A stretch of DNA of 64,000 nucleotides from Alicyclobacillus tolerans (GCF_900142255.1 NZ_FRAF01000017.1:1-64000); one strand, 5' to 3'; positions 8,121-17,743 are shown, counted from the stretch's first letter. Program-made: numbers and translations. The notes: a model not told the origin generated them from the sequence alone.

Positions 8121-10073
8121 ATGTATATATCCAAGGTACGCATTCAGAACTTTAGATGTTTCAAGGACTGCACTATCGAATTTAATGATGGTTTGAACGT
8201 GTTAATTGGAAGCAATAACGCAGGGAAAACCACGGTAATTAAGGCGTTGGAGTTGGTCTTTAAGCGGGGAACTACCAAATCTAACTCTGTAGATGATTTT
8301 TATAAAGGAGTTGATTTGTCAACGCCTCCAGAGGTTAATATTACAGCAACCTTACGGTCCTCGAAAACGGATACGGTTGATGATAAAGCAATCGTTGCAA
8401 GTTGGCTGACGAAGTTGGAGTCGCCTTGGGAGGCTGAATTAACTTACAGATTTTTTCTTCCAGAGCAATACCATGCGTCTTACCTCGAAGAATACGATAA
8501 GACATCGAATCAGAAAGAACGCTGGAGATTGGTTGAACGAACTCTAAAGCGTTATGTTAGCAGGATTTATGGTGGAAATATAGTCAATAACATTCGTGCG
8601 GAAGCTGATTATCTGGATAAAATCCATTGCGAAACGTTAGACGCTCTTCGGGATGTTGAGAGTAAATTATCTACGGGGAAAAATAGTTTGTTAAGGCAAC
8701 TGCTTGAGTATTTCAAAGATAACCACACAGAATCAACGGATACGAATACAGGCAATGATGATGATTTTGCTGAGCACTCTGAAATTTTGGTACGTAATCT
8801 GATTGGTCGCGTCAATCAAAAGGAGATTTTAGACTTCGCCGAGAAGACAGGTGCATCAGTAGGAGGGGTACCCACATTAGACGGCAGTTTGGAGGAAAGT
8901 GACGTATTATCGACTCTACGGCTCATTGTTAAAGATCAGACAGGGATTGAGATTCCCATTGTTAACAACGGGATGGGGTATAATAATCTGATTTATATTT
9001 CCATGATTCTATCTAAGTTTACAGTGATTACTTCTAACGATTACGGTGACAACGCGAAGACATTTCCGATATTACTAATTGAAGAACCTGAAGCGCACCT
9101 TCATCCAGCCCTGCAATACAATTTCTTGAAGTTTCTCAAGGAGGAAGTTACGCGTCAAAACGTCAGCAGGCAAATCTTTATTACAACTCATTCTACCCAA
9201 ATCACTTCTGCTGTCGGATTAGATCCGATTATTTGTTTGGAACGAAGCGACGGTTCACAGCCGACTCCCAAGTACCCAGGCAGGGTGTTTTCCGATGAGG
9301 ACCAACAATCAAAAAAATATGTTGAGCGATTTCTTGATGCAACGAAGTCGGCGATGTTATTTGCAACGTCAGTCTTGTTGGTAGAAGGAATGGCGGAGCT
9401 AATTTTACTCCCTGTATTGGCTGAAAGAATAGACTGTGATTTGGACAAACATCATGTCTCGCTGGTCAGAGTAGATGCATTGACTTTCAAGCATTTTATT
9501 AAGCTGTTTGGAGCAGGTGTCAAGCCCGAATATCAACAATATGCGTTGGAGAAGCGAGTAGGTTGTATCGTAGACACAGATCCTATGAAGAAGAGAACTG
9601 ACAGAGAAGATGGAAAAATGCGGAGATGGGAACAGTGTTGGCCATTCGAAATACGTAACGATAATACCTCCTATGAATACAAAGGAAGATCAAGCGCAAT
9701 AGAAAACCTTCTACTTCAAACAGGTGAGCGATCAAATGTTGGTATCTACTTCAAAGGGGAAAGAGGAAAGACGTTTGAGTATGACTTGGCGTGGGAGAAT
9801 CCAAGTAACGAGCTTCTCTTCACCAAGGAAGTCGAAATTACGGAGGTAGATGAACTTAACGATTGCGACTGGGAGCAAGAGGACAAAGAAAAGGCAAAAT
9901 ATGCCTCAAGTTTCCTTCTCTATGCCGAGGGGCGAAAAGGTGAACTTGCATTTGACTTAGCAAGTCGAATGAAGGAGCGAACAGCAATCGAAGTAAAAGT
10001 TCCAGTTCACATTTGTAAAGCTCTTGAATGGGTATGCCACAAAGACTCCAGTACGGGTGACAATCATGAATAA
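8121..10073 (+). CDS. gajA: Gabija GajA: OLD-family ATPase/TOPRIM endonuclease
   Basis: A 650-aa protein with the two-part OLD class 2 layout. The N-terminal ABC-type ATPase has IQNFRCFKDCTIEF, Walker A GSNNAGKTTVIK (~31-42), a signature region near residue 290 and Walker B ILLIEEPEAHLHPALQ (~315-330) with a following ITTHSTQ H-loop. The C-terminal TOPRIM domain has LLVEGMAELILLPVLAER (~417-434) and VDTDP (~488). GajA tetramers nick specific DNA when nucleotide levels fall during phage infection. A UvrD-type helicase gene overlaps its end by 8 bp, the diagnostic Gabija arrangement. It is slightly longer than typical GajA (~580 aa). GTGGAGGTG precedes ATG 8121. Confidence 0.9.
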   Translation: MYISKVRIQNFRCFKDCTIEFNDGLNVLIGSNNAGKTTVIKALELVFKRGTTKSNSVDDFYKGVDLSTPPEVNITATLRSSKTDTVDDKAIVASWLTKLESPWEAELTYRFFLPEQYHASYLEEYDKTSNQKERWRLVERTLKRYVSRIYGGNIVNNIRAEADYLDKIHCETLDALRDVESKLSTGKNSLLRQLLEYFKDNHTESTDTNTGNDDDFAEHSEILVRNLIGRVNQKEILDFAEKTGASVGGVPTLDGSLEESDVLSTLRLIVKDQTGIEIPIVNNGMGYNNLIYISMILSKFTVITSNDYGDNAKTFPILLIEEPEAHLHPALQYNFLKFLKEEVTRQNVSRQIFITTHSTQITSAVGLDPIICLERSDGSQPTPKYPGRVFSDEDQQSKKYVERFLDATKSAMLFATSVLLVEGMAELILLPVLAERIDCDLDKHHVSLVRVDALTFKHFIKLFGAGVKPEYQQYALEKRVGCIVDTDPMKKRTDREDGKMRRWEQCWPFEIRNDNTSYEYKGRSSAIENLLLQTGERSNVGIYFKGERGKTFEYDLAWENPSNELLFTKEVEITEVDELNDCDWEQEDKEKAKYASSFLLYAEGRKGELAFDLASRMKERTAIEVKVPVHICKALEWVCHKDSSTGDNHE

Positions 10074-11850
10074 CGTGATAACCATCGCCTCTGATGAAAG
10101 AATAACTGATATGTATAACCATTTCAAAGTTATTGCTGGTCCAGGGGCAGGTAAGACGCATTGGCTTGTAGAGCACATCAAGAATGTACTTCAAAATGCC
10201 ACGACCCTGCATAAGACCTCAAGGATTGCCTGTATTACATACACGACTATCGGTGCAGAAGAGATTAGAAAACGGTTAGGGGGATACCAGGACAAAGTAG
10301 AGGTCTCAACAATTCACAGTTTTCTTTATACAAACGTAGTGAAGCCGTACCTTTATCTTTTGAATGATGATGAAAACGGGATATCAGTTGATGTAAAAGC
10401 CATGGATGGTCATTCCGATAATGTCGCGAGTAAATGGGCGTTACGTAAATGGCATGAAAAGGCTAATAATTGGCATATCGGGGATAGTCTAAAGGTTAAG
10501 AAATATCTGGAGGGTTTACAATGGCAACTCGATGGTAATAACATCGCTCTCCGTCCAAGACCAGAGGACAAGCAGGGACTAAAGATTCGGTACTCAGACT
10601 TACCCCTGTATAAACAAGCGTTCTGGGAACGGGGAATAATTCATCATGAAGACGTGCTTTATTTTTCTCATACGATTTTAAACAAGTACCCGATCATCCT
10701 CAGTCATTTGGTCGGAAAGTATCCATTTTTATTCTTGGATGAGTTTCAAGACACAAATACAATTCAAGTAGAAATTGTAAAATGGTTCGCCAATGCTGGG
10801 AGTATAGTAGGCGTTATTGGCGATCCAGCACAGTCTATTTATAGCTTTCAAGGAGCCTCTCGCGAAGCCTTCGTTAATTTCACACTTCCAAATCAATCTA
10901 CATACGTGATTGAGAACAATCGGAGAAGTGGAACCAGGATTGTAGAATTGCTGAACTTCTTGCGTGACGCGGATGATGTAACCCAATCGACTATTAGGCA
11001 TAACAGTGTCCATGAGGTGTACTTCTTGGAGGAGGATGGGAATCCAACGCAGATCGTTCAGTGTTTTCATGAATTGCGGAGACATTTAGGGATGGATTCC
11101 GATTATTGCATACTGGCTCGAAAAAATGAAACTGTAAAGCTACTCCGTAATTCTAATTCGGTTGATGTCTGGAGGGTCTTTGAGGAGGCTGATTCCTCCG
11201 AACGTGAACCTTTCATCCGAGGCATTCTAACGGGTTACAAGTTGGCGATGGATAACAGACAGGAACTTGCCATTAAGGAGATCGTACGAGCACTTAGATC
11301 AAATAGGGATAGAATGCTAAGAAATCCGTTTAAGGAGAATCAACTCATCAGCTCGCTGATAAAGAGGAGTTTGGCAGTGGATCTGCTTGAATATATGGTT
11401 GGGGAACTGAACAACCTGGAAGACATTGTATTCACGGATTTCTATGAATCTCTGCGCCAATTCTTTGAGGTAAGGAATTACGGATTGAAGAAGATTACCA
11501 GCGGAAAAATCAAACAGTTTTCAGATGAAACGACCTTGACAGTGTTATTGGATAATCTAACTTTGCCTGAAGAGAAGAGTGCCAATGTAAGGACGATTCA
11601 TAAGGCAAAGGGGGCAGAATTTCAATCGGTTCTGCTATACCTAACAGATTTAGATGATGTCAAAAAACTTGTTAAACCCGACATCGACTCAAAGAACGAT
11701 GATACGCGGCTTTTGTATGTAGCATTAAGTCGAGCAAAGGATTTGTTATGTATCGCTTGCCCTCCGTTAGATACACAACTTAGGAACAAACTCAGATCCA
11801 TGAACTTGATTCAATACACAACGGATAAAGCTCCTGTAGGCACTGCGTAA
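10066..11850 (+). CDS. gajB: Gabija GajB: UvrD/PcrA-type superfamily 1 helicase
   Basis: 594 aa from ATG 10066, which overlaps the gajA stop. A TTG at 10024 is possible but unneeded. SF1A motifs occur in order: motif I VIAGPGAGKTHWL (~22), motif Ia ITYTT, motif II FLFLDEFQDTN, motif III GVIGDPAQSIYSFQGA, motif IV ENNRRSG, motif V TIHKAKGAEFQSV, and motif VI LLYVALSRAKDLL near the C-terminus. In Gabija, GajB senses or generates DNA ends and activates GajA. It is larger than the well-studied Bacillus cereus GajB (~490 aa) and carries a helical insertion between motifs IV and V. Confidence 0.9.
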   Translation: MNNVITIASDERITDMYNHFKVIAGPGAGKTHWLVEHIKNVLQNATTLHKTSRIACITYTTIGAEEIRKRLGGYQDKVEVSTIHSFLYTNVVKPYLYLLNDDENGISVDVKAMDGHSDNVASKWALRKWHEKANNWHIGDSLKVKKYLEGLQWQLDGNNIALRPRPEDKQGLKIRYSDLPLYKQAFWERGIIHHEDVLYFSHTILNKYPIILSHLVGKYPFLFLDEFQDTNTIQVEIVKWFANAGSIVGVIGDPAQSIYSFQGASREAFVNFTLPNQSTYVIENNRRSGTRIVELLNFLRDADDVTQSTIRHNSVHEVYFLEEDGNPTQIVQCFHELRRHLGMDSDYCILARKNETVKLLRNSNSVDVWRVFEEADSSEREPFIRGILTGYKLAMDNRQELAIKEIVRALRSNRDRMLRNPFKENQLISSLIKRSLAVDLLEYMVGELNNLEDIVFTDFYESLRQFFEVRNYGLKKITSGKIKQFSDETTLTVLLDNLTLPEEKSANVRTIHKAKGAEFQSVLLYLTDLDDVKKLVKPDIDSKNDDTRLLYVALSRAKDLLCIACPPLDTQLRNKLRSMNLIQYTTDKAPVGTA

Positions 11851-12151
11851 CATCTGAGAAAAGCTGTATCCAGATCAGGTAGTCATGGGGATGAAGGAGA
11901 CACTTGAACTGAAAACTTAGTTCGGAGATGAATCGGGTTAAGCAGATGGAGCGAGACGGCATGTGTTGAAGAAATGTCCAGGGTGTGGAAGAATGATGTG
12001 AAAGACAGGGACATGTGTTAACTTACGGGATGAGGAGCCGTCCCGCACGTTTTAGCTCATTTACATTGCTATTCGCTTTCATGATCTCCGTGTCGTTGCT
12101 CACCCTGGGCGATAGTAATTGAGAAATATCGTTTTTCGTGGAGGATTTCCA
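11851..12151 (+). other. 300-bp gap after Gabija; possible zinc-knuckle remnant
   Basis: No complete gene. The frame 11963-12055 reads MLKKCPGCGRMM, a TGA at 11999, then KTGTCVNLRDEEPSRTF and TAG. That looks like a very small CxxC protein with a nonsense codon, or chance. No terminator with a T-tract was found. Confidence 0.25.
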
Positions 12152-12598
12152 ATGGATGATTGTTGCCAAATACCAGACATCAAATCTGATCCTTTAAACT
12201 GCCCAGCATGCCATCAAAATGGGAAGCGCGTTCAACTTATTACGCTCAAAGCCTTACTTACACCAAACGCCCTTCCCAACCTTAACCCAGTACTTTCTTA
12301 CGCATTTTGCCTGAATTCAGACTGCTCAGTTGTTTATTTCTCCGAGGGACAGACATTCAACAAAGATGATCTTAAAATGCCTGTGTTTCAGAAAGATGGG
12401 GCGATGGATGTTCCTGTGTGCTATTGCTTTGGGTGGACGAGGGAGCGGATCGTGGAAGCAGTTCACAACAATCAGAATCCCGTCCAATACGTCACTGAAC
12501 AGGTGCAGGCAGATCGCTGTGGGTGTGAAGTCAATAATCCGCAGGGAAGTTGTTGTTTGGGGAATGTGACGACATTCGTCCGCTCCATAGACGCCTGA
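12152..12598 (+). CDS. CopZ N-terminal-type cysteine-rich (zinc/2Fe-2S) protein
   Basis: A 148-aa cysteine-rich protein. An N-terminal CPACHQNGKRV with LKALL fits a zinc-ribbon, and FCLNSDCSVVYF follows. The C-terminal VCYCFGWTRERIVEAV, then CGCEV and NPQGSCCLGNV, give the C-x-C ... C-x-C ... CC pattern of a BFD-like [2Fe-2S] domain. The same arrangement forms the N-terminal part of the Archaeoglobus CopZ copper chaperone and stand-alone proteins near mercury, copper or arsenic genes. Start ATG 12152 follows GTGGAGGAT; the upstream in-frame TTG at 12119 lacks an RBS. It may move electrons or metal for detoxification. Confidence 0.75.
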   Translation: MDDCCQIPDIKSDPLNCPACHQNGKRVQLITLKALLTPNALPNLNPVLSYAFCLNSDCSVVYFSEGQTFNKDDLKMPVFQKDGAMDVPVCYCFGWTRERIVEAVHNNQNPVQYVTEQVQADRCGCEVNNPQGSCCLGNVTTFVRSIDA

Positions 12599-12637
12599 AA
12601 CCAATTTCTCGGCAGTTGCGTTGGGGTATGCACTGAA

Positions 12638-13144
12638 ATGATGGATGCCAACCTACAGACCGCCCATTGTCCAGGGTGCGGACTGACAATGCCAAAACAG
12701 CAGATTTTGCAGAGGAATAGCTACAACGCTTCGCTGGAGTGTTATGAAAAATACAGTGAACTGACGGCTTACACGCTGAGCCATAGGGCAGACGACTTCA
12801 TCCATCAGCATGTTGTGGATGCCTACGCCGCCCAGCATTCAGGTAATGGTATGAAAAATATCACCACCGCGTTCGCGTTAATTGGGTTGTATTACGCTGT
12901 GGAACATGGATACAACGGAAAACAGGTTCAGCGTGTCCACACATTGTTGGGGCGTTTGAAATACCCTTGGGACACATTATCTCTACCCCAGAGATCCTAT
13001 TCCGTGACGGTCATGGATGTTTTGCACGAACCGTCTGGGGACAAGCGTGATGCCATGATTCGCGAATGGATGATCGATGTTTGGGGCTGTTGGAGACATC
13101 AGCATGAGTGGGTCAGGAGCGTTTGTCGGGGATTGTTGGGCTAA
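12638..13144 (+). CDS. DUF5946 family protein
   Basis: A 168-aa protein beginning with a CPGCGLTMP knuckle, followed by a helical body: ECYEKYSELTAYTLSH, HVVDAYAAQHSG, ITTAFALIGLYYAVEHGYNG and HTLLGRLKYPWDTLSLP. The pattern 'C..CG...' plus 'H...VDAYAAQH' is what I associate with DUF5946, a family of unknown function found in environmental Bacillota and other phyla. Paired ATG codons at 12638 and 12641 make the start uncertain by one residue. The next gene follows closely. Confidence 0.75.
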   Translation: MMDANLQTAHCPGCGLTMPKQQILQRNSYNASLECYEKYSELTAYTLSHRADDFIHQHVVDAYAAQHSGNGMKNITTAFALIGLYYAVEHGYNGKQVQRVHTLLGRLKYPWDTLSLPQRSYSVTVMDVLHEPSGDKRDAMIREWMIDVWGCWRHQHEWVRSVCRGLLG

Positions 13145-13156
13145 GAGGAGTTGTTT

Positions 13157-13516
13157 TTGAAGGGTATGGAAAGGCTCGCGCCTCACCAAGACCCTCGACC
13201 CGACAAGCACTGTCTGTTTATTCTGACTCGTCAGGAGGCTGATACCATGATTGATCAAGGCAACGGAGCAAAACCAAGCAACATAAAGAAGTGGATTCTC
13301 GAACGTCCAGATGATATGAACACGATCCGTATCATCGGAAACGTATACACCACGGTATCTGAAGATGAATTCACGGATGCATTCATCGAATGACTGGAGA
13401 GCAAAGGGTGGAGATTCTTCGGACGGACAGTTCAATTGACCGAAGAGGATGACGACAGCGACATTCTGCATGGCATTCTTTCAGACGAAGCCATGAAGGA
13501 TAGGGAAACAGAGTAG
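13157..13516 (+). pseudogene. hypothetical protein gene with Trp-to-stop TGA
   Basis: From TTG 13157 (AAGAGGAG upstream), the frame stops at TGA 13391-13393 but continues in frame to TAG 13514. Across the stop the protein reads DAFIE-[stop]-LESKGWRFFGRTVQLTEED. A tryptophan (TGG to TGA) restores a natural amphipathic sequence. The full product would be ~119 aa with an acidic tail. No family is recognised. The coding character on both sides argues for a recent nonsense mutation. Confidence 0.6.
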
Positions 13517-13518
13517 AT

Positions 13519-13935
13519 GTGGCTAAGCACATGAAAAACAGGGCGTTCAAGCTTTCTTGCGGGTCATCAGTGCGCTATGACTTAGCTTTGCGAAAGCCCT
13601 CACATATTGTAATGGGTGACCCCTGGAAATGCCATAGCCACGGGTATCACACTTCGGTGAAGCCTTTGTCCCTTACTACTGAATCCTATCCTTCGCTGAT
13701 TGAGGTGGTCTTTAGGGGTTTCGCCAATCGCATTAGTCGTCATTGGGATAGGATGCCCATCCTTCCTGAAGACTTGAGCGTTTTGGTTGCACGACGACCA
13801 GACTCCCACAATCCAGAGAAGTTGAATCGTATGCACAGAGTCACATGTCCCCTATACCGCAGGGCATTGTTGAAAACCATCCACACAAGCCTCGCCAACG
13901 ATAGGAATAACATTTCGCAAAAAGAGCCTTGCTGA
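13519..13935 (+). pseudogene. possible degraded gene
   Basis: The forward frame contains ALRKPSHIVMGDPWKC, which looks like authentic protein. After that, sense-like stretches alternate between frames: RVSHFGEAFVPYY in another frame, and GFANRISRHWDRMPILPED back in the first. This fits an old gene with several indels, vaguely like DUF6968-type small proteins. There is no RBS and the match is weak. I see nothing in 13936-14050, and no gene before 14610. Confidence 0.25.
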
Positions 13936-14051
13936 CCTGATGAGCCATCTTTTGAGCGTTTTTCCGCAGAACGTTGAAATGCAACTTTAGACTTTGCGAC
14001 CACACAATGTAGAGATACGCGCATTCAGAAAATCAGAGTTCATTATGGGGA

Positions 14052-14178
14052 ACCAAAAAGTTGTTCTGCTTGAGAACCTCCACTATATATAAAACGATTG
14101 AAGAACAACTTTTCGGTTCGATTCTATCATAATTGGATTCTGATTTACCTCAATGGACGCCCAGGAACAACTTTTGGT
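14052..14178 (+). repeat. three copies of an AACAACTTTT-centred repeat, one inverted
   Basis: AACAACTTTT occurs at 14105-14114 and 14167-14176, and its reverse complement at 14056-14065. The wider match is GAACAACTTTTnGGT. The first two face each other and the second and third are 62 bp apart. The region is gene-free (13936-14609) and lies upstream of the DUF262 gene, so these may be regulator sites or remnants of mobile-element ends. Confidence 0.45.
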
Positions 14179-14609
14179 CTACACACGAGGTCACGTCCTC
14201 ATGCTGATCCGTCCACCATCTACGTATAACGCCGCGATTAGGCATACCCTGATACCGCTACCGACGGTTTCGTGAAAGCGTGGAGAAAGGTATCGAAGGG
14301 AAAATAAGCATACGTGTCTATGAACGCCTCTTGACTTACCGAACACAAGAGAAGCTGTGCCGTTATCTCCGCCCGTGAATTTCCGCCCTTGGCGTTCTAC
14401 CTCTGCCGCGATACAGCCTGCATGTACTTCAAACTGTGCCCTGTTAGGAATCAAAATATTTTCTCTAATGTCCCTCAAATAAAATACCCTTGTCCCTGAA
14501 CTTTTGCGTTATAATACCGATGAAAAATGTTTAGAACGTAACTGTATTGGTTTTGTCCTTTCATCGTGAGGGCACAAAAGAAGCAGGATTTCGCCAGGGA
14601 GTGACGCAG

Positions 14610-15668
14610 ATGAAGGCATCGAAAGTCAAACACAAGGTTTCGCAACTGCAACGGATGTATAAGGGGAAAAAGCTGTCCTTTGATTTGGCGATACAAAGAA
14701 AGGGGAACATCTGGGACGTGAAACGCCAGTCGATGTTTATCCACAGTGTTCTGGCTGGTTATCCGATTCCGAATCTATTCGCCACCAAGGACGAGAACGT
14801 ATTTTACCTTCTGGACGGTAAGCAACGCCTGTCCAGCATTTTTGCTTTTCTCAATGACGAATTTGCGCTCTCTTTCGCGCAAACACCTAAGCCCAGTGTG
14901 GATGGTATTGATGTAGAGGGACTGACATTTAAGCAGTTGTCGGATGAGTTCCAACAGAGAATTAAGGAGTACCAATTTGAGATCGACGTTGTAGATGAAA
15001 TCAGTCAGTCGGAGATCGAAGACATCTTTTGCCGACTCAACAATGGTGTCCCACTTCGCCCCATTGAGACGACGAGGGCATTACTCGGCAAGTCGGCTTT
15101 AGAATTCGTGGAGAACTTGGCGAAAGTTCCATTCTTCACGGATAAGATCAATTTGTCAAAAGCGGCGAGAAATCACTTCGTCGATCAGGAGTTGGTTCTG
15201 CAAATCCTCGCTCTACTCAACGACCCTCTAACGGGATTTAGCAAGAAGGAAATGAAGGACTTTGTTCAGAAGTTGCGCGATGACCATCAGCGTGATCGAT
15301 TCAAATCACAATTCAATAATGTTTGCTTCTACCTGAATGAAGCCTTCCCCAGCGAGAAAGAAAAGCTCTTGCGGAAAGTGCATATCCCAATGCTCTTCAA
15401 GTTGACGCTCGACATGCAACACAGAGGGATAGAGATTCCTGCGGAGACGTTTGGAGAATGGGCGAGAGGCTTTTTGGAGGCTCCGCCTGAATCGTATGTC
15501 GAAGCGTGCAGTTCAGGAAGCGCGAAAAAGGAAAATGTCCAGAAACGCCTCAGAATCATGACCGAGGAATTCGAGAAGCATTTCAATGTCAAAGTCCGCG
15601 ATGAAGTGCCGAATGCGAATGACGAAGTAGCGGCGAGCGTGGAGACGGTGGAAGAGCAGGGCGAATGA
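14610..15668 (+). CDS. DUF262 (GmrSD N-terminal type) protein
   Basis: A 352-aa protein from ATG 14610 (GGGAGTG upstream). The DUF262 core has LSFDLAIQRKGNIWD (~24-38), SMFIHSVLAGYPIPNLF and the hallmark YLLDGKQRLSSIFAFL (~74-89, the DGQQR-type motif), then FCRLNNGVPLRPIE. The fold is ParB/sulfiredoxin-like and binds or hydrolyses nucleotides. In GmrSD and related defence proteins it is coupled to a DUF1524 HNH nuclease. Here no HNH (H..P) domain follows; the C-terminus is helical and acidic. It may be a regulator or a stand-alone defence gene. Transcription probably ends at the hairpin at 15698. Confidence 0.85.
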   Translation: MKASKVKHKVSQLQRMYKGKKLSFDLAIQRKGNIWDVKRQSMFIHSVLAGYPIPNLFATKDENVFYLLDGKQRLSSIFAFLNDEFALSFAQTPKPSVDGIDVEGLTFKQLSDEFQQRIKEYQFEIDVVDEISQSEIEDIFCRLNNGVPLRPIETTRALLGKSALEFVENLAKVPFFTDKINLSKAARNHFVDQELVLQILALLNDPLTGFSKKEMKDFVQKLRDDHQRDRFKSQFNNVCFYLNEAFPSEKEKLLRKVHIPMLFKLTLDMQHRGIEIPAETFGEWARGFLEAPPESYVEACSSGSAKKENVQKRLRIMTEEFEKHFNVKVRDEVPNANDEVAASVETVEEQGE

Positions 15669-15697
15669 GCGGATAGATTGAGAAACGATTCAACGAC

Positions 15698-15722
15698 GAG
15701 GGGGATGGTAAGCTCCCCCTCG
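15698..15722 (+). terminator. hairpin after the DUF262 gene
   Basis: CGAGGGGGA at the left and TCCCCCTCG at the right pair as a 9-bp stem with an 8-nt loop. The T-tract is imperfect (ATTGTGTTT). Confidence 0.65.
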
Positions 15723-15865
15723 ATTGTGTTTAGCGTTCTGATTTATATACACACTACCGCAAATACTACGCATGTTAGGCGGATATAAATGCCGTTACTC
15801 GATGGCGCGGGTGGGCTGATCCAATAAGATGTGGTTTGACGAGGATGTAAAAGAGGGAGGATTTA

Positions 15866-16498
15866 ATGACACACAAAGCGATGAATCCTAAAGTTGATGC
15901 ATATCTCACTCAGGGTTGCATGCGTTGCAAACTGGGAGGCACTCCAGACTGCAAAGTCCATAAATGGGAGGATGAATTGAAAAGATTGAGAGCGATCCTC
16001 CTTGACTGTGGGCTAACGGAGGAATTGAAGTGGTCTCAGCCTTGTTACACATACCAGAAGCGAAACGTCGTGATGATGAGTGCATTTAAAGAATACTGTT
16101 CGTTGAACTTTATGAAAGGTTCCTTGTTGAAGGATGCCTATGGTATCCTCGTCAAACCTGGAGAGAATACGCAGGTGGGTCGTCAGATTCGCTTCACCAA
16201 TGTAGAGGATATCATCAAGATGGAACCTATCTTGAAAGAGTATATACATGAAGCCATTGAAGTCGAGAAATCAGGCGAGAGACCGAAGATTAAAGGGAAC
16301 CATGAACCAATGCCTGCGGAGTTTCAACGGAAGTTGGATGAAATGCCTGACTTGAAAACCGCTTTTGAGGCATTGACCCCAGGACGGAAAAGAGCATACA
16401 TTTTGTATTTTTCAGTACCCAAGCAATCCAAAACTCGTGAGTCAAGAATAGAAAAATGTATGCAGAAGATTCTCGATGGAAAGGGATTGAATGATTAG
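15866..16498 (+). CDS. YdeI/OmdA-like protein with DUF1801 domain
   Basis: A 210-aa protein. Residues ~30-125 show the DUF1801 pattern: RLRAILLDCGLTEELKWSQP, CYTYQKRNVVMMSAFKEYC and FMKGSLLKDAYGILVKPG. Residues ~140-205 form an OmdA (bacteriocin-protection) segment, MPAEFQRKLDEMPDLKTAFE, ALTPGRKRAYILYFSVPKQ, ending in IEKCMQKILDGKG. This is the layout of Bacillus YdeI proteins. Their biochemical role is unclear; the tail resembles factors that protect against certain peptides. Good GAGGGAGG site upstream. Confidence 0.85.
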   Translation: MTHKAMNPKVDAYLTQGCMRCKLGGTPDCKVHKWEDELKRLRAILLDCGLTEELKWSQPCYTYQKRNVVMMSAFKEYCSLNFMKGSLLKDAYGILVKPGENTQVGRQIRFTNVEDIIKMEPILKEYIHEAIEVEKSGERPKIKGNHEPMPAEFQRKLDEMPDLKTAFEALTPGRKRAYILYFSVPKQSKTRESRIEKCMQKILDGKGLND

Positions 16499-16623
16499 GT
16501 CAATCTGTTTTAACCACCAGTACGAATCTTTAAAACGAATGATAACCAAACTGCATAAACACCCATAACAATGGATAACCATGTGATTCTCGGTATTCTA
16601 CACACCTCTTTTTTCTTGAGGAT

Positions 16624-16938
16624 GTGACTGTACGAATGATCATCAACCGCATTCATGGGTGTTACAAAGAAGGTAGCCGAGTGTTCGACTCCGCGTGGGA
16701 AGCGGAGGAATGGACGGATTCCCTGTACCCCGATACCGTAGGTGAGGGATTCGTCAATGTCGGTTATGCCACGCCAGATCAAAAGGTCGTAGATTTTCTG
16801 ATCCGACAGATACCGCGCTGGGCGGAGTTCCTCAGAAGCCACAACCCATCCATGCCAGCCGTGATCGTACATTCATTGATTGATGTGGTAGATGGACAGC
16901 CACGATACAAAGTCTGGATTGAACCTCAGAATGATTGA
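16624..16938 (+). CDS. hypothetical protein, 104 aa
   Basis: Start GTG 16624 after CTTGAGGAT. A compact soluble protein with an N-terminal IHGCYKEGSRVFDSAWEAEE, a middle FVNVGYATPDQKVVDFLIRQ and a C-terminal strand YKVWIEPQ. No family is recognised. It is a single gene between non-coding stretches. Confidence 0.5.
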   Translation: MTVRMIINRIHGCYKEGSRVFDSAWEAEEWTDSLYPDTVGEGFVNVGYATPDQKVVDFLIRQIPRWAEFLRSHNPSMPAVIVHSLIDVVDGQPRYKVWIEPQND

Positions 16939-17087
16939 GCCCCACTCGTTGAAAAGATGGACTGTCGTTTCCAGGCAGACAGCGAATCCCTTCCGTCCGC
17001 CGCGTTATTCCCTTCATTCCTGAACAGTACAGAACTCTTTCTTGAAGTGTACGGACACATAGGTCATACGCCATTCCTAACAAGGAG

Positions 17088-17318
17088 ATGTTATTTGGTG
17101 TAATATGGTTGGACTTCATGCCGCAAAGGTGGTCGAGGTTTGTAGCGTATTTGACTTTTGTTATGTTGTTCTCGGACGGCTTTGAACTATTAACCGTGTG
17201 GTCTGGCTATAGTACGGTTCACAAATGGAACATTGTGTATTCCAGCGTAGTTTATCTCCTTGGCATGTTATTTCTCCGCTGGCATATCCATTTCATTCGG
17301 TCACAACCACTGCGGTGA
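17088..17318 (+). CDS. possible small membrane protein, 76 aa
   Basis: Two hydrophobic helices (about residues 18-36 and 52-66). The ATG sits immediately against its AAGGAG, so the start or the gene itself is uncertain. No family is recognised. Confidence 0.35.
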   Translation: MLFGVIWLDFMPQRWSRFVAYLTFVMLFSDGFELLTVWSGYSTVHKWNIVYSSVVYLLGMLFLRWHIHFIRSQPLR

Positions 17319-17419
17319 ACCCCGAAAAGTCTCAGATGATGAAAAACGAATCCAGGGTAGTTGTGTCTGCTTCAAGTTCCTCCTTCCTCACATCTCCTGT
17401 GACATAGAAAGAACGGAAA

Positions 17420-17638
17420 CTATGGCAGTTGTGCCTGTTGAACATGTTGAACAGATGACATGAACATCACGAGATACGGTACTAAAAATGAGATCGCTAT
17501 CAGCCCAACCCCCAGCATGCCCTTACCAACAAATGCGTTCCTATTGCTTCCGACTCTCAATTCCCACAAAGCCTGCAATAGCTGAAATATACCGCTTAAG
17601 AATAAAAGCAAGAATACTATCGCCAACACGAAGAGCAT
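17420..17638 (-). CDS. small membrane protein, 72 aa
   Basis: Two strong membrane helices (MLFVLAIVFLLLFLSGIFQL, and a second around VGLIAISFLVPYLVMFM) joined by a polar loop with LRVGSNRNAF. There is a weak RBS before ATG 17638. It is followed on the same strand, further right, by another small membrane gene. Function is unknown. Confidence 0.5.
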   Translation of the reverse strand: MLFVLAIVFLLLFLSGIFQLLQALWELRVGSNRNAFVGKGMLGVGLIAISFLVPYLVMFMSSVQHVQQAQLP

Positions 17639-17743
17639 CAACGGAATCGACTACTTCCCAAAGCTATACTGTGTAAAGCAAGTAACGTTTTGCTATCGAC
17701 TGCGTTCCCTTATTCACCACCGAGCCTATCTACCCTGAAAGTC

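Noticed and set aside
6989-13393. TGA read as tryptophan (code change)
   Set aside because: Many intact genes here end in TGA, TGG is used freely, and other interrupted genes carry TAA or TAG, so recoding does not explain the set.
14100-14125. tRNA-like GGTTCGATTC segment
   Set aside because: No acceptor stem or other arms can be built around it.
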